A stretch of 64,000 nt of DNA from Rhodomicrobium sp. R_RK_3 (lineage in GTDB: Bacteria; Pseudomonadota; Alphaproteobacteria; Rhizobiales; Rhodomicrobiaceae), in the NCBI RefSeq assembly GCF_002198715.1, contig NZ_MWLK01000038.1, positions 1 to 64,000 on the forward strand, written 5' to 3'. Below the pieces are notes generated by a model. The model searched no databases and was not told the origin of the DNA. It worked only from the letters and a program-made list of their open reading frames with translations. Below are positions 16,173 to 31,307 of the stretch, piece by piece; position 1 is the stretch's first letter; each line of letters starts with the position of its first letter. The position numbers and the translations under genes are program-made.

Positions 16173-16973
16173 CTACCGCGAAAACATCTCGGCATAGCGG
16201 AAACGCGAGCGGCCGATCAGCCAGACCGTATCGATGCCGAAAGAGTACAGCAGCAGCGCCAGGCCGGTCAGGCAGCATAGGCTTGCAGCCCAGCCCGGCA
16301 TGACCGGCGTCAAGGCCGCAACCAGCAAGGCGATTTGCACCACGCAGACCGCCTTGCGCCGCCAGCTCGGGAAGAGCGGACCCCCCAGCACCGGCCAGAT
16401 ATGGCTCGCCAGCCGGAAGACATAATAGATCAGCCCGTTCGCCAGTACCCAGGCGCCGACGATGCCGGCCTCCGTCAGCATCAGCGTCATCGCCATGACG
16501 AAGAGCGCATCCGTCTCGGTATCGAAGCGGGCGCCGAATTCGCTCGTCATTCTGCCCCGCCGCGCGATCCACCCGTCCGCGCCGTCGAGCAGCAGGGCGA
16601 TGATGGCGGCGGCGATCAGGTTCCACCGGAAGGCGGCATCGGTGAGCAGCCCGCCGCCCTCGGCCTGCTGCACCGCGAGGCCCACCAGCAGCACGCCGAA
16701 AGCCGCGCGGCTCAGCGTGATCGAGTTGGCGATGCCGAAATGGCGATGAGGCGCGTGAAGCCTCAGTCCGGCGTTCACCAGACAGGCCAGCAGCGCGAAC
16801 ACCGCCGCCGAAACCATCGTGCCGCGCCAGCTCAGCGGCATCAGCCCGAGCCCGATGATCGCCGCCCCGATCACGGCGAGTATGGCCAGCTCCAGCCCCG
16901 CTTCCAGCCGCACACGCGATGCGATAGGCCGCAAGGGGGTGGCATTCCGCCAATTTTCCGCATAATTTGCCAT
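16173..16973 (-). CDS. CDP-alcohol phosphatidyltransferase family membrane protein
   Basis: A 266-aa integral membrane enzyme of phospholipid synthesis. The family signature is complete: DGADGWIARRG, then EFGARFDTETD, giving four Asp in the D-x2-D-G-x2-A-R-x8-G-x3-D-x3-D pattern near residues 130-155. Several hydrophobic segments flank it (LELAILAVIGAAIIGLG, TMVSAAVFALLACLV and others). ATG 16973 (MANYAENWRN) is preferred over a longer frame. The acceptor alcohol cannot be told from sequence. It is convergent with the preceding 58-aa gene and divergent from the large kinase gene; the 293-bp gap 16974-17266 shows no gene. Confidence 0.87.
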   Translation of the reverse strand: MANYAENWRNATPLRPIASRVRLEAGLELAILAVIGAAIIGLGLMPLSWRGTMVSAAVFALLACLVNAGLRLHAPHRHFGIANSITLSRAAFGVLLVGLAVQQAEGGGLLTDAAFRWNLIAAAIIALLLDGADGWIARRGRMTSEFGARFDTETDALFVMAMTLMLTEAGIVGAWVLANGLIYYVFRLASHIWPVLGGPLFPSWRRKAVCVVQIALLVAALTPVMPGWAASLCCLTGLALLLYSFGIDTVWLIGRSRFRYAEMFSR

Positions 16974-17266
16974 GCCACTTCTACTCACTGGTGAATTTCG
17001 TCTTGGGACGAATGATGCTCCGGCCACGGATGTTCCCAAGAGCGCTTACGGGATCAGGCCAGGGCGAAACTGACGCGGCCCGTAAATTTCTTTGGAACCA
17101 AACTGGGGCCCGTGCGTTCCAGCTGGCTGGTTTTCTTCGGCCGCGGCCCGGCTTTCGGATCATCAGGCCCCCTGGGGCAAGGGCGTATTGTATTAGATCA
17201 TCAAATCTTGGCGGATCGGTGCCGACCGGGACGCCATGTCTCGTATGACCGGCAAGGGAGCCGTAA

Positions 17267-23566
<6,300 letters not shown>

Positions 23567-23584
23567 GCGGGGCGGCGGTAGTCG

Positions 23585-25492
23585 ATGAGCCTCGAAGGCC
23601 CCGTCAATATCCTGCTCGTCGATGACCAGCCGGCGAAACTGCTGGGCTATGAGGTCATCCTGCGCGATCTGGGCGAGAACCTGATCGCGGCGGGATCGGC
23701 GTCGGAGGCTTTGGCGTGCCTTCTCAAGAACGACGTCGCGGTCATCCTGATGGATGTCTGCATGCCGGAGCTCGACGGCTTCGAGCTGGTCAAGATGCTG
23801 CGCGAGCATCCGCGTTTCGAAAAGATCGCAGTGATCTTCATCTCCGCCATCCAGATGTCCGAACTCGATCTCGTGCGCGGCTATGAGACCGGCGCGGTGG
23901 ATTATCTGCCGGTGCCGGTCGTGCCGGAGATCTTGCGGGCGAAGGTGCGCATCTTCGTCGATCTGCACCGCAAGACCCGGGCGCTCGAACATTTCAACCG
24001 CGAGCTCGAGGAACGCGTCGCCACCCGCACCGCCGAGCTGACGGCATCGCTCGCCCAGCTTCGCGAGAGCGAGGAGCGGATGCGGCTCGCCAGCGAAGCC
24101 GCCGAATTCGGCACTTATGATTACAACGTGCCGCTCGACCGCTTCCATTATTCCGACAATCTCAAGTCCATGCTCGGCGTCGCGGCCGATGGCGACCTGA
24201 CGCTCAACGCCTTTCTCGACCTTATCCATCCCGAGGACCGCGAGACCGTGCAGCAGTGGATGCTGGCGCTGTGCGAAGGCCGCACCGAACGGCATGAGCA
24301 GGAATTCCGCGCCGTCGCGCCGGACGGCTCGGTGCGCTGGCTGCTCAATCGATGCGGCATCTTCCATTCGACCGACCCTGACGGCCGCCAGGACGACCGG
24401 CTGATGGGCACCATTCTCGACATCACCGACAGGAAGCAGGCCGAAGTCCGCCAGCGCCTGCTGATGGCCGAACTCGATCACCGCGTCAAGAACGTGCTGG
24501 CCAATGTCAGCGCCATCGCCCGGCTGTCGAAATCGCGCGCACTGTCGGTGCAGGATTTCGTCGACGCGCTGGACGGGCGCATCCAGGCCATGTCGCAGGC
24601 GCATAGCCTTCTGCAGCGCGGCAATTGGGACGGCGCCGACCTTGCCGATCTCGTCGATGCCCTTCTGAGCCCGTTCCGCTCCGCCGGCCACGGCAATATC
24701 CAGATCGAGGGCGATCCGCTGCGCCTCGGCCCGAAGGCGGCGCAGTCTCTGGCGCTGGTGCTGCATGAACTTGCGACCAACGCCGTCAAATATGGCGCAC
24801 TCTCGGTGCCCGGCGGCGCGATCCGGATATCCTGGCAGCGCATGGCCAATGGCGGCTCGGGCCGCGTCAAGCTGGCTTGGCGGGAGACCGGCGGACCAGC
24901 CGTCCGCGAGCCCGACCATATGGGTTTTGGCATGACCGTGCTGCGCGCCGCCGCCGCCGAGTTCGGCGCGACGCTGGATTGCGATTTCCGCGAGGAGGGG
25001 CTGATCTGCACGCTCGAAGGCGCGCTGGAGCAGAGGGGCGTCAAACTCCACGCGGCCGGGCAGAAGGCGCCGGGCAAGGTGGCGGTTGCCGCGCGGCCGG
25101 AGGCGATCGGCGAGGCCCTGCCGATGACGGGGCGGCGCATTCTCATCATCGAGGACGAGCCGCTGGTCGCGATGCAATTGCAGATCGAACTGGAGCGCGA
25201 GGGCCTTTGCGTCGTCGGCCCCGTCGGCAGCCTCGCCAAGGGGCTGGAGGCGGTGCTGAACGAGGATGTTGATGCGGCGCTCGTCGATGTCAGCCTCGGC
25301 CAGGACCTCAGCGTGCCGATCGCCGATCAACTGCTGATGCGGCGGATCCCATTCGCCTTCACCACCGGCTATACCGACATGGCCCTGCTGCCGACCCATC
25401 TGCAGACCATCGCGCGCATCAACAAGCCCTATGCCGCCGACGAAGTGCAGCGGCTGCTCGCCAACCTGCTGACCCCGCGGGCCGCCGAGTAG
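23585..25492 (+). CDS. REC-PAS-HWE histidine kinase-REC hybrid protein
   Basis: A 635-aa soluble signalling protein starting 18 bp after the giant kinase. An N-terminal receiver (ILLVDDQPAKLLGYE; Asp in VILMDVCMPELDG) is joined by a coiled coil (LEERVATRTAELTASLAQL) to a PAS/PAC domain (about 165-285, with IHPEDRE and GTILDITDRKQ). The HWE kinase core has ELDHRVKNVLANVSAIARL (phospho-His), LVLHELATNAVKYGALS and the WRE motif. A C-terminal receiver (RILIIEDEPLVAMQLQIELE; ALVDVSLG) ends the protein. Spacing predicts an operon with the giant kinase. HWE kinases often feed the alphaproteobacterial general stress response, but no phyR is in the window. Confidence 0.93.
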   Translation: MSLEGPVNILLVDDQPAKLLGYEVILRDLGENLIAAGSASEALACLLKNDVAVILMDVCMPELDGFELVKMLREHPRFEKIAVIFISAIQMSELDLVRGYETGAVDYLPVPVVPEILRAKVRIFVDLHRKTRALEHFNRELEERVATRTAELTASLAQLRESEERMRLASEAAEFGTYDYNVPLDRFHYSDNLKSMLGVAADGDLTLNAFLDLIHPEDRETVQQWMLALCEGRTERHEQEFRAVAPDGSVRWLLNRCGIFHSTDPDGRQDDRLMGTILDITDRKQAEVRQRLLMAELDHRVKNVLANVSAIARLSKSRALSVQDFVDALDGRIQAMSQAHSLLQRGNWDGADLADLVDALLSPFRSAGHGNIQIEGDPLRLGPKAAQSLALVLHELATNAVKYGALSVPGGAIRISWQRMANGGSGRVKLAWRETGGPAVREPDHMGFGMTVLRAAAAEFGATLDCDFREEGLICTLEGALEQRGVKLHAAGQKAPGKVAVAARPEAIGEALPMTGRRILIIEDEPLVAMQLQIELEREGLCVVGPVGSLAKGLEAVLNEDVDAALVDVSLGQDLSVPIADQLLMRRIPFAFTTGYTDMALLPTHLQTIARINKPYAADEVQRLLANLLTPRAAE

Positions 25493-25618
25493 GGCGCAAT
25501 CCGCTCTGCCCCCGCTTAATACGCCGAACTTGCTCCAAAACCCCGTCAGCCCTGCGCCAGCCGACTCGCCTAGGCGGTGCGGGCGGCCTTCGGTTCGCGA
25601 TCATGGATGAGGCTTGGC

Positions 25619-28102
25619 ATGACAGGGCGCAATGCGTTTGCTTCCAGGGGCAGACGGCGCTGGGCCGGGCTCGCTTTCCTCGCGCTGCTGCTCACCTGCG
25701 GCGAGGCAAGGGCGCAATGCGTGCTCATCCCGACGCCGGGCAATGACGTCTTCACCTGCTCGAGCGGCGTCAGCGGCTCGCTCACAGACCTCCAGGGCAA
25801 CAACACGCTGATCTTCCCGGCGCTCGGTACCGGCACCATCGCGGGCAACGTGCTGTTCGGCAATGGCAATGACCGCGTCGAGATGCATTCCGGCAGCATC
25901 ACCGGCACCGTCGATACGGGCGACGGCGCGGACAGTATCGAGATCAGCGCCGGGACCATTCTCGGCAGCGTCACGCAAGGCGCCGGCATCGACAGCTTCA
26001 TCATGACCGGCGGCCAGATCGCCTCGCTGTTCCAGGGCGACGGGCTCGACGTGTTCTTGATGTCCGGCGGCACCATTGTCGGCGCCTTCGAGGACGGCGA
26101 CGCCGCCGTGATGACCGGCGGCACCATCGGCCGCGTCGACATGAACCTGGCCAACAACGTCTTCAACATGTCGGGCGGCACCATCCTCGGCAATCTCGTC
26201 ACCGGCTTCGGCAATGACACGATCGGCCTGTCCGGCGGCTTGATCGGCGGCAATCTCAGCGTCAGCGGCGGCACCGATCTGGTCGCCATTTCCGGCGGCC
26301 GCATCGCCGGCGAAATCCGCATGAGCACCGGCAACGACGTGCTGCTCTGGGTGGATGGCGGCATCATCAACGGCGCCATCCTCATGGCCGGCGACAATGA
26401 CCGTGCCACGCTGCGCAATCTGAGCCTGGCCGAGACCTCCGCGACGCCGGTCATCGATGGCGGCACCGAGGCCGACACGCTCGTCCTCGACAACAGCAGC
26501 GCCGCCGGCGCGGGGCGCTTCATCAATTGGGAATCCATCGCGCTCACCCGCGATTCGGTCTGGACGCTTACCGGCAACGCCGTGCTCGGCGATGCCGGCA
26601 CCGGCACCGGCGTGATGGCCGTCGATGGCAGCAGCACCATGTTCGGCGGCGGCTTCGATGCGGGCGTCGCGCCGTTCATCGCCGGACAAATCGCCGTGCT
26701 GACCAATGCGGGCAGCATCAACCTGACCAATGCCGGCGGCGGCGGCGGCGACCGCTTCACCGTCTTCGGCAATTATATCGGCGCGGGCGGCACGCTGGTG
26801 CTCGACACGGTGCTGGCGGGAGACGGCGCGCCCTCCGACCGGCTGGTGATTTCGCAAGGCACGGCGACGGGCTGGACGCGGCTGACCATCGTCAATCGCG
26901 GCGGCGGCGGGGCACCGACCGTGGTCGACGGCATCGAGGTGGTCGAGGCCATCGGCGGCGCGACGACGGCGAACGGCGCTTTTTCCTTGAACCGGCCCGT
27001 CGCCGCCGGGGCGCTCGAATATTTCCTGTTCAAGGGCGGCGTCACGCCCGGCACCGGCCAGAACTGGTATTTGCGCTCCTCCCTCGTCGCCGGTCCGATC
27101 GCCGCGCCCGGCACGCCGTTCCTGCCGCGCGGCGGCGGCGAGGCGATCCCGCTCTACCGGCTCGAAGTCCCCGTCTATTCCGCACTGTCCGCGCTCGCGC
27201 GCGAGCTGACCCGTTCGGCCGTCGGCACCTTCCACGAGCGGCGCGGCGATCAATTCCTGGCTGGGGACGACCCGTCCGGCCGCGCAAGCTGGGGGCGGAT
27301 CTTTGGCGAGCGCAGCAGGCAGAGCTGGTCCGGCACGGTCGATCCGCGCTTTGACGGCACCATCGCCGGGTTTCAGGCCGGCCACGATCTCGCCCGCTGG
27401 GATCTCGGACAGGCGGGCTTGGCGCGCGCCGGTTTCCTCGCCGGTCAGGCGCGGCTGCGCGGTGATGTCAATGGCGACGCGCTCGCCCGCCGCGATGTCG
27501 ATGCGGGCGACGTCAAGCTGACCGGCAACAGTTTCGGCGGCTATTGGACCCAGATGGGACAGCCGGGCTGGTATGTCGAAGCCGTCGGCATGGCGACCGC
27601 ATTGGACGCCGACGCCCATTCCCGCCGCAATTTCGGCATCGGCACCGATGGCAGCGGCGGGCTGTTCAGCCTGGAAGGCGGCTATCCGGTCGGCGTCGGC
27701 TTCGGCTGGGTGCTGGAGCCGCAGGCGCAAGTCATCTGGCAGGATCTTTCGCTCGACGACACTTCGGACCCGTTCGCGCGCATCGGCTTCAGTCCGTCCG
27801 ACGGCTGGACCGGCCGCATCGGCTCACGGCTCAGCGGCGGCTTCGGCTTCGCCGGACTGCTGGTGCGCCCGCATGTCGAGATCAATTTCTGGAAGGATTT
27901 TGCCTCGCGCAGCAAGGTCACGTTCGACAGCGACGCCATCGTCGCGGACAGCCAGGCTCCCGCCTTCGAAGTCGGCGGCGGTCTGTCGGTCGCCCTCGGC
28001 GGCGGCGTCAGCCTCTACGGCACCGCCGACTACCTCACCGGCCTCGGTGAGGATGAGCGCGAAGCCTATGGCGGCAATCTCGGATTGCGCGTGGTTTGGT
28101 GA
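25619..28102 (+). CDS. autotransporter (type V secretion) outer-membrane protein
   Basis: An 827-aa secreted protein. The N-terminus has Arg-rich RNAFASRGRRRW, hydrophobic AGLAFLALLLTC and a signal-peptidase site at ARA-Q. The passenger (about 40-540) consists of beta-helix turns such as MTGGTIGRV, SGGTILGNL and SGGLIGGNL, roughly every 20 residues. The last 270 residues form an autotransporter beta-barrel (RASWGRIFGERS) ending in an aromatic residue (GLRVVW). No catalytic motif is visible in the passenger, so adhesion or surface structure is likelier than an enzyme. ATG 25619 follows GAGG; ATG 25607 or GTG 25577 are alternatives. A palindromic repeat lies just downstream. Confidence 0.88.
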   Translation: MTGRNAFASRGRRRWAGLAFLALLLTCGEARAQCVLIPTPGNDVFTCSSGVSGSLTDLQGNNTLIFPALGTGTIAGNVLFGNGNDRVEMHSGSITGTVDTGDGADSIEISAGTILGSVTQGAGIDSFIMTGGQIASLFQGDGLDVFLMSGGTIVGAFEDGDAAVMTGGTIGRVDMNLANNVFNMSGGTILGNLVTGFGNDTIGLSGGLIGGNLSVSGGTDLVAISGGRIAGEIRMSTGNDVLLWVDGGIINGAILMAGDNDRATLRNLSLAETSATPVIDGGTEADTLVLDNSSAAGAGRFINWESIALTRDSVWTLTGNAVLGDAGTGTGVMAVDGSSTMFGGGFDAGVAPFIAGQIAVLTNAGSINLTNAGGGGGDRFTVFGNYIGAGGTLVLDTVLAGDGAPSDRLVISQGTATGWTRLTIVNRGGGGAPTVVDGIEVVEAIGGATTANGAFSLNRPVAAGALEYFLFKGGVTPGTGQNWYLRSSLVAGPIAAPGTPFLPRGGGEAIPLYRLEVPVYSALSALARELTRSAVGTFHERRGDQFLAGDDPSGRASWGRIFGERSRQSWSGTVDPRFDGTIAGFQAGHDLARWDLGQAGLARAGFLAGQARLRGDVNGDALARRDVDAGDVKLTGNSFGGYWTQMGQPGWYVEAVGMATALDADAHSRRNFGIGTDGSGGLFSLEGGYPVGVGFGWVLEPQAQVIWQDLSLDDTSDPFARIGFSPSDGWTGRIGSRLSGGFGFAGLLVRPHVEINFWKDFASRSKVTFDSDAIVADSQAPAFEVGGGLSVALGGGVSLYGTADYLTGLGEDEREAYGGNLGLRVVW

Positions 28103-28133
28103 GGGACCGAACAGCGGCCTCTAACCCTTTTGC

Positions 28134-28157
28134 CATACCCGCGAAAGCGGGAATGAC
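28134..28157. repeat. REP-like palindromic repeat, copy 5
   Basis: CCCGC-GAAA-GCGGG flanked by ATA and AATGAC matches the conserved half of the element at 2327-2353. It lies between the convergent autotransporter and AraC genes and may act as a two-way terminator. Confidence 0.6.
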
Positions 28158-28184
28158 ATCGGAGGGGAGGCGGCGGCGGTCTCC

Positions 28185-29180
28185 TCAGCCCAGGCTCCGG
28201 TGATAGGCCGTCGGGGTCTGGCCGGTGGCGCGGCGGAAGGCGGCGCTGAAGGAACTGGTCTCGCTGAAGCCAAGCCGCAAGCCGATCTCGGTCACCGTGA
28301 TGGCCGGGTCGGCCAGCAGCGCCTTGGCGTGTTCGACGCGCCGGGTGCTGTGGTAACGGTGGGGCGGCACGCCGAAGGATTGCTTGAAGGCGCGGCAGAA
28401 ATAATGCGGGCTGAGGCGAACCAGCCGCGCCAGCGTCAGCAGCGGGATCGGCTCGGCCAGATGTTCCTCGATATAGGCGGCGGCGACGCGCTGCTGCCAG
28501 GCGGCGAGCCCGCCCTTGACGGGGCCTTCGCCCTGCCGGGCCTCGCGTCCGAGGCGAATGAGCTCATGCGCGAGCACGGTGCCGAGCGCTTCGAAATAGG
28601 GCCGCTCTTCCGGCGTCGGATTCTCGATCAGCCGCTTCAGCTTCAGCGCCGTCTCCCATAGCGCCCGGTCCTCGAAGAACAGGCGCGGGACAAGGACCTC
28701 GTCGGCGTCGAAATCGGCAAGGCCCCGCAAGTTGGCGGGATCGAAATAGAAATAGGTGAGCTGGACCGGCGTGCGGGGCTGCTGCCATTCGTAATAATGA
28801 TGGCCGGCGGGGACGAAGGTGAGCTTGCCGCCCTGGTCGCGCAATTTTGACGGAGCGAGCCCATCGAGGCAGGTTTCGCCGTCATCGCGGGCGCCGCGCT
28901 CACATAGAACGAGCAGGTGAAGCGGCGCATGGAAGCGGCGCTCGATGCGCCTGCGGCCGCTGGACTGGACGATCTCCGCCGCAAATCCCTGGCCGGCGAC
29001 CACGCGGCGCTCGACCAGATCGGACGGGCGGATCTCGACGGTGCGCATCGAGCCGGCGGCGCGCGTCTGCGGCAATTGCGGATTGGCGGCCTTCTCCCAG
29101 ATCGGGTCGGCAGCCAGGGGCTGGTGGGGTTCCGGGCCGAAATCGGCTTGAGACATCGCGTCTGAATGCGGGTCGAACAT
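28185..29180 (-). CDS. AraC family transcriptional regulator
   Basis: A 331-aa regulator. The C-terminal hundred residues hold both AraC helix-turn-helix motifs: IPLLTLARLVRLSPHYFCRA followed by FKQSFGVPPHRY, and ITVTEIGLRLGFSETSSFSA followed by FRRATGQTPTAYHRS. The N-terminal part resembles a cupin-like effector domain (FVPAGHHYYEWQQP). It is convergent with the autotransporter gene and divergent in spacing from the small secreted-protein gene, so its target is unclear. ATG 29180 gives the longest plausible product; no strong Shine-Dalgarno distinguishes it from the later MSQADFG. Confidence 0.9.
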   Translation of the reverse strand: MFDPHSDAMSQADFGPEPHQPLAADPIWEKAANPQLPQTRAAGSMRTVEIRPSDLVERRVVAGQGFAAEIVQSSGRRRIERRFHAPLHLLVLCERGARDDGETCLDGLAPSKLRDQGGKLTFVPAGHHYYEWQQPRTPVQLTYFYFDPANLRGLADFDADEVLVPRLFFEDRALWETALKLKRLIENPTPEERPYFEALGTVLAHELIRLGREARQGEGPVKGGLAAWQQRVAAAYIEEHLAEPIPLLTLARLVRLSPHYFCRAFKQSFGVPPHRYHSTRRVEHAKALLADPAITVTEIGLRLGFSETSSFSAAFRRATGQTPTAYHRSLG

Positions 29181-29361
29181 GCTGACTATCCTCGGGCCTG
29201 ATGACCTGCGCTAATCGCGGTCCTTCATGATCCAAGGTTTTGAGATGGGGTTGGCAGGCGCGCGGCTCGATTGCACAAGGGTGTGACGGGCCTATACCTA
29301 AGATTTCGCTGCCGGTCGGAACTTTTTGCCAAGAGGCTGAAGGCGTTAGCCGGAAAGGGGT

Positions 29362-29387
29362 CCGAGCGGGACCAGAGCCCCGCTCGG
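29362..29387 (-). terminator. hairpin downstream of the Gly/His-rich protein gene
   Basis: CCGAGCGGG (29362-29370) and CCCGCTCGG (29379-29387) form a perfect 9-bp stem with an 8-nt loop, starting 10 nt after the stop of the 74-aa gene on the minus strand. The following bases read ACCCCTTTCC, a weak T-tract. Confidence 0.6.
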
Positions 29388-29396
29388 TGGATTCGA

Positions 29397-29621
29397 TCAA
29401 TAGCAGACGTAACGGTGGCCAGGGACGCGGTAGCAATCGTCGTAGCCCCAATAATCGTCGTAGAAGCCGAAGCCGTCGCCACCGCCAAAATTGCGGAAGC
29501 CATGGCCATGGAATCCGCGGCCGCCGTGAAAGCCGCCGCCGCCATGAGCGAACGCGTCGGTCTGAAGTCCAGTGCTCAAGGCCAGGCAGGCCAGCACGAT
29601 CATCACTCTTTTCAACACCAC
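29397..29621 (-). CDS. small secreted Gly/His/Tyr-rich protein, 74 aa
   Basis: The N-terminus is a signal peptide (VMIVLACLALSTGLQTDAFA, cleavage after AFA). The mature 49 residues are low-complexity: HGGGGFHGGRGFHGHGF, then acidic and aromatic residues and two Cys (YDDCYRVPGHRYVCY). Such proteins are frequent in Rhizobiales and lack known function; the His and Asp content could bind metal. AAGGAG lies just before the GTG start codons at 29621 and 29618. A terminator-like hairpin follows, so it is probably a monocistronic gene. The 282-bp gap to the RND adaptor gene shows nothing else. Confidence 0.78.
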   Translation of the reverse strand: MVLKRVMIVLACLALSTGLQTDAFAHGGGGFHGGRGFHGHGFRNFGGGDGFGFYDDYWGYDDCYRVPGHRYVCY

Positions 29622-29903
29622 ACTCTCCTTAGGGATGCTTGTCGCATCTCAGTTGGGTTCATTCTGGAGTCCGGAGCGCCTGCCGCGGGCGCATTTGAGC
29701 TGCTGATTCAGGCCGTCACCGTCTCCGGTTATATGAAATGTGGGGTGCGGAAACCGCAGGTCTTCAGCGATCTTGCTGTCATTGGCTCGATGCTGCGCAA
29801 TTCCTGTCGACCGTCCAAAAACGGGCATTTCGGCGGCACCACCCCTGCCGAAGCGGGCCAAGCTGCGCCGAGCGTCGCGACAAAAAAACGAGGGCAAGCG
29901 AGG

Positions 29904-31307
29904 CTATTTGGCCTCCGAAGCGACCTTCTCGGCCGGAGCGCCCTCGGCCGGGGCCGCTTCCACCCGCATGCCGTCGCGAATGCCGACGGGCGGCGACAGA
30001 ATGATGGTGTCCCCAGGATTGAGCCCGGCGCGGATCTCGAGCTTGGCGCCATCGTCCCGGAGTACGTCCAACGATCGCAGCCGCGCCACGCCATCGTCGA
30101 AGACGGCCGCACTGAGGCCCTTCTCGTCGAAGATCACCGCCTGCGACGGGATGATGATGGTCGGCCGCAGGCGCGGCACAGACAGTTTGACGGTGCAATA
30201 GACGCCGGCCCGCAGCGCGTCATCGGCATTGTCGATGTCGACTTCGGTCAGCAGCGTGCGCGTGCCCGCCTGCAGCGATCCGGCATTGCGGGCGATCTTG
30301 CCCTTGAAGATCCGGCCCGGCTGTTCGGGGACGGTCACCTCGGCCTCGTCGCCATCCTTGATGTTGAAGACGGCGTCCTGCGGCACATAGACCAGCACGC
30401 GCAGGACATTGGTGCGGTCCATGGTGAACATCGAGGTGCCCGACGAGATGTCCGCCGTGACCAGGCTGCCGGTGTCGATCTGGCGGCTCGTCACCACGCC
30501 GTCGAAGGGCGCGACGACATTTTCGAACTTGGTCAGTTCCTCCAGCCGTGCGACGGCGGCCTGCTGTACCTTGAGATTGGCCTGGGCGACGCTGAGCGCC
30601 GCTTCCTGGGCCCGATAGGTCAGCCGGTCGACATCACCCTGCTGCTTGGTGTTCCAGCCCTCGGTCACGAGCTTGGCGGTGCGCTTGTTGGTGACGTCGG
30701 CGAGCTCAAGATTGGCCTGCGCCTGATCGATGGTGGCCTGGAGCTGGACGACCTGCGCCCGCGCTTGGATCAGTTGCTGGTCGAGGTCCGGGGCGGCGAT
30801 GATGGCCAGCGTGTCGCCCGCCTTCACCTTGCTGCCGATATCGACGACGCGCTTGGAGACATAGCCGGTCGCGCGGGCGAAGATGACGGCGCTGTCGAAG
30901 GCCTGGGTGGTGCCCGGCAGGGAGAAGGTGCGCGGAGCGGTGACCGATTCCACGGCGCTGGTGCGCACGATCGGCACGGCCGCCTGCTGCTGTTGCTGCG
31001 TGTCGACGGCTGCGGCGCTGCGCTCCATTTTGCCCCAGACGCCGTAGCCGACCGCCAGGGCCAGCGCCAACAGCGCGAAGAGGCCGACGCCGCGGACGAC
31101 GCCCTTCGGCGGCGGCGCGGGCTCGGGTTCCACCATAGGCGCGTTGCCGTTCTGGCCGTTGCCCGATTGCGCTGTCTGCCCATTCTCGGTCTTCGCATGC
31201 TGCGCCGCCTCGGATTGCGCCTTCCGGTCGCGGTCGGCCTTCGCGGTCTCATCCGTTCCGGCTTGAGGGGGCTGACCCGATTCCGGGCCGGGAGCGTCGC
31301 GGTTCAT
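29904..31307 (-). CDS. RND efflux system periplasmic adaptor
   Basis: A 467-aa membrane fusion protein. One transmembrane helix (VGLFALLALALAVGYGVWG, about 73-91) anchors it. The periplasmic part has lipoyl, hairpin and barrel domains: FARATGYVSKRVVDIGSKVK, ADVTNKRTAKLVTEGWNTKQ and FDGVVTSRQIDTGSLV. The first 70 residues are an unusual cytoplasmic extension rich in Gln, Asn and Pro. It overlaps the permease stop and start by 4 bp (ATGA), so both are cotranslated. It probably works with the downstream-coupled RND permease; no outer-membrane channel gene is nearby, so a TolC-type partner must be shared. Confidence 0.92.
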   Translation of the reverse strand: MNRDAPGPESGQPPQAGTDETAKADRDRKAQSEAAQHAKTENGQTAQSGNGQNGNAPMVEPEPAPPPKGVVRGVGLFALLALALAVGYGVWGKMERSAAAVDTQQQQQAAVPIVRTSAVESVTAPRTFSLPGTTQAFDSAVIFARATGYVSKRVVDIGSKVKAGDTLAIIAAPDLDQQLIQARAQVVQLQATIDQAQANLELADVTNKRTAKLVTEGWNTKQQGDVDRLTYRAQEAALSVAQANLKVQQAAVARLEELTKFENVVAPFDGVVTSRQIDTGSLVTADISSGTSMFTMDRTNVLRVLVYVPQDAVFNIKDGDEAEVTVPEQPGRIFKGKIARNAGSLQAGTRTLLTEVDIDNADDALRAGVYCTVKLSVPRLRPTIIIPSQAVIFDEKGLSAAVFDDGVARLRSLDVLRDDGAKLEIRAGLNPGDTIILSPPVGIRDGMRVEAAPAEGAPAEKVASEAK

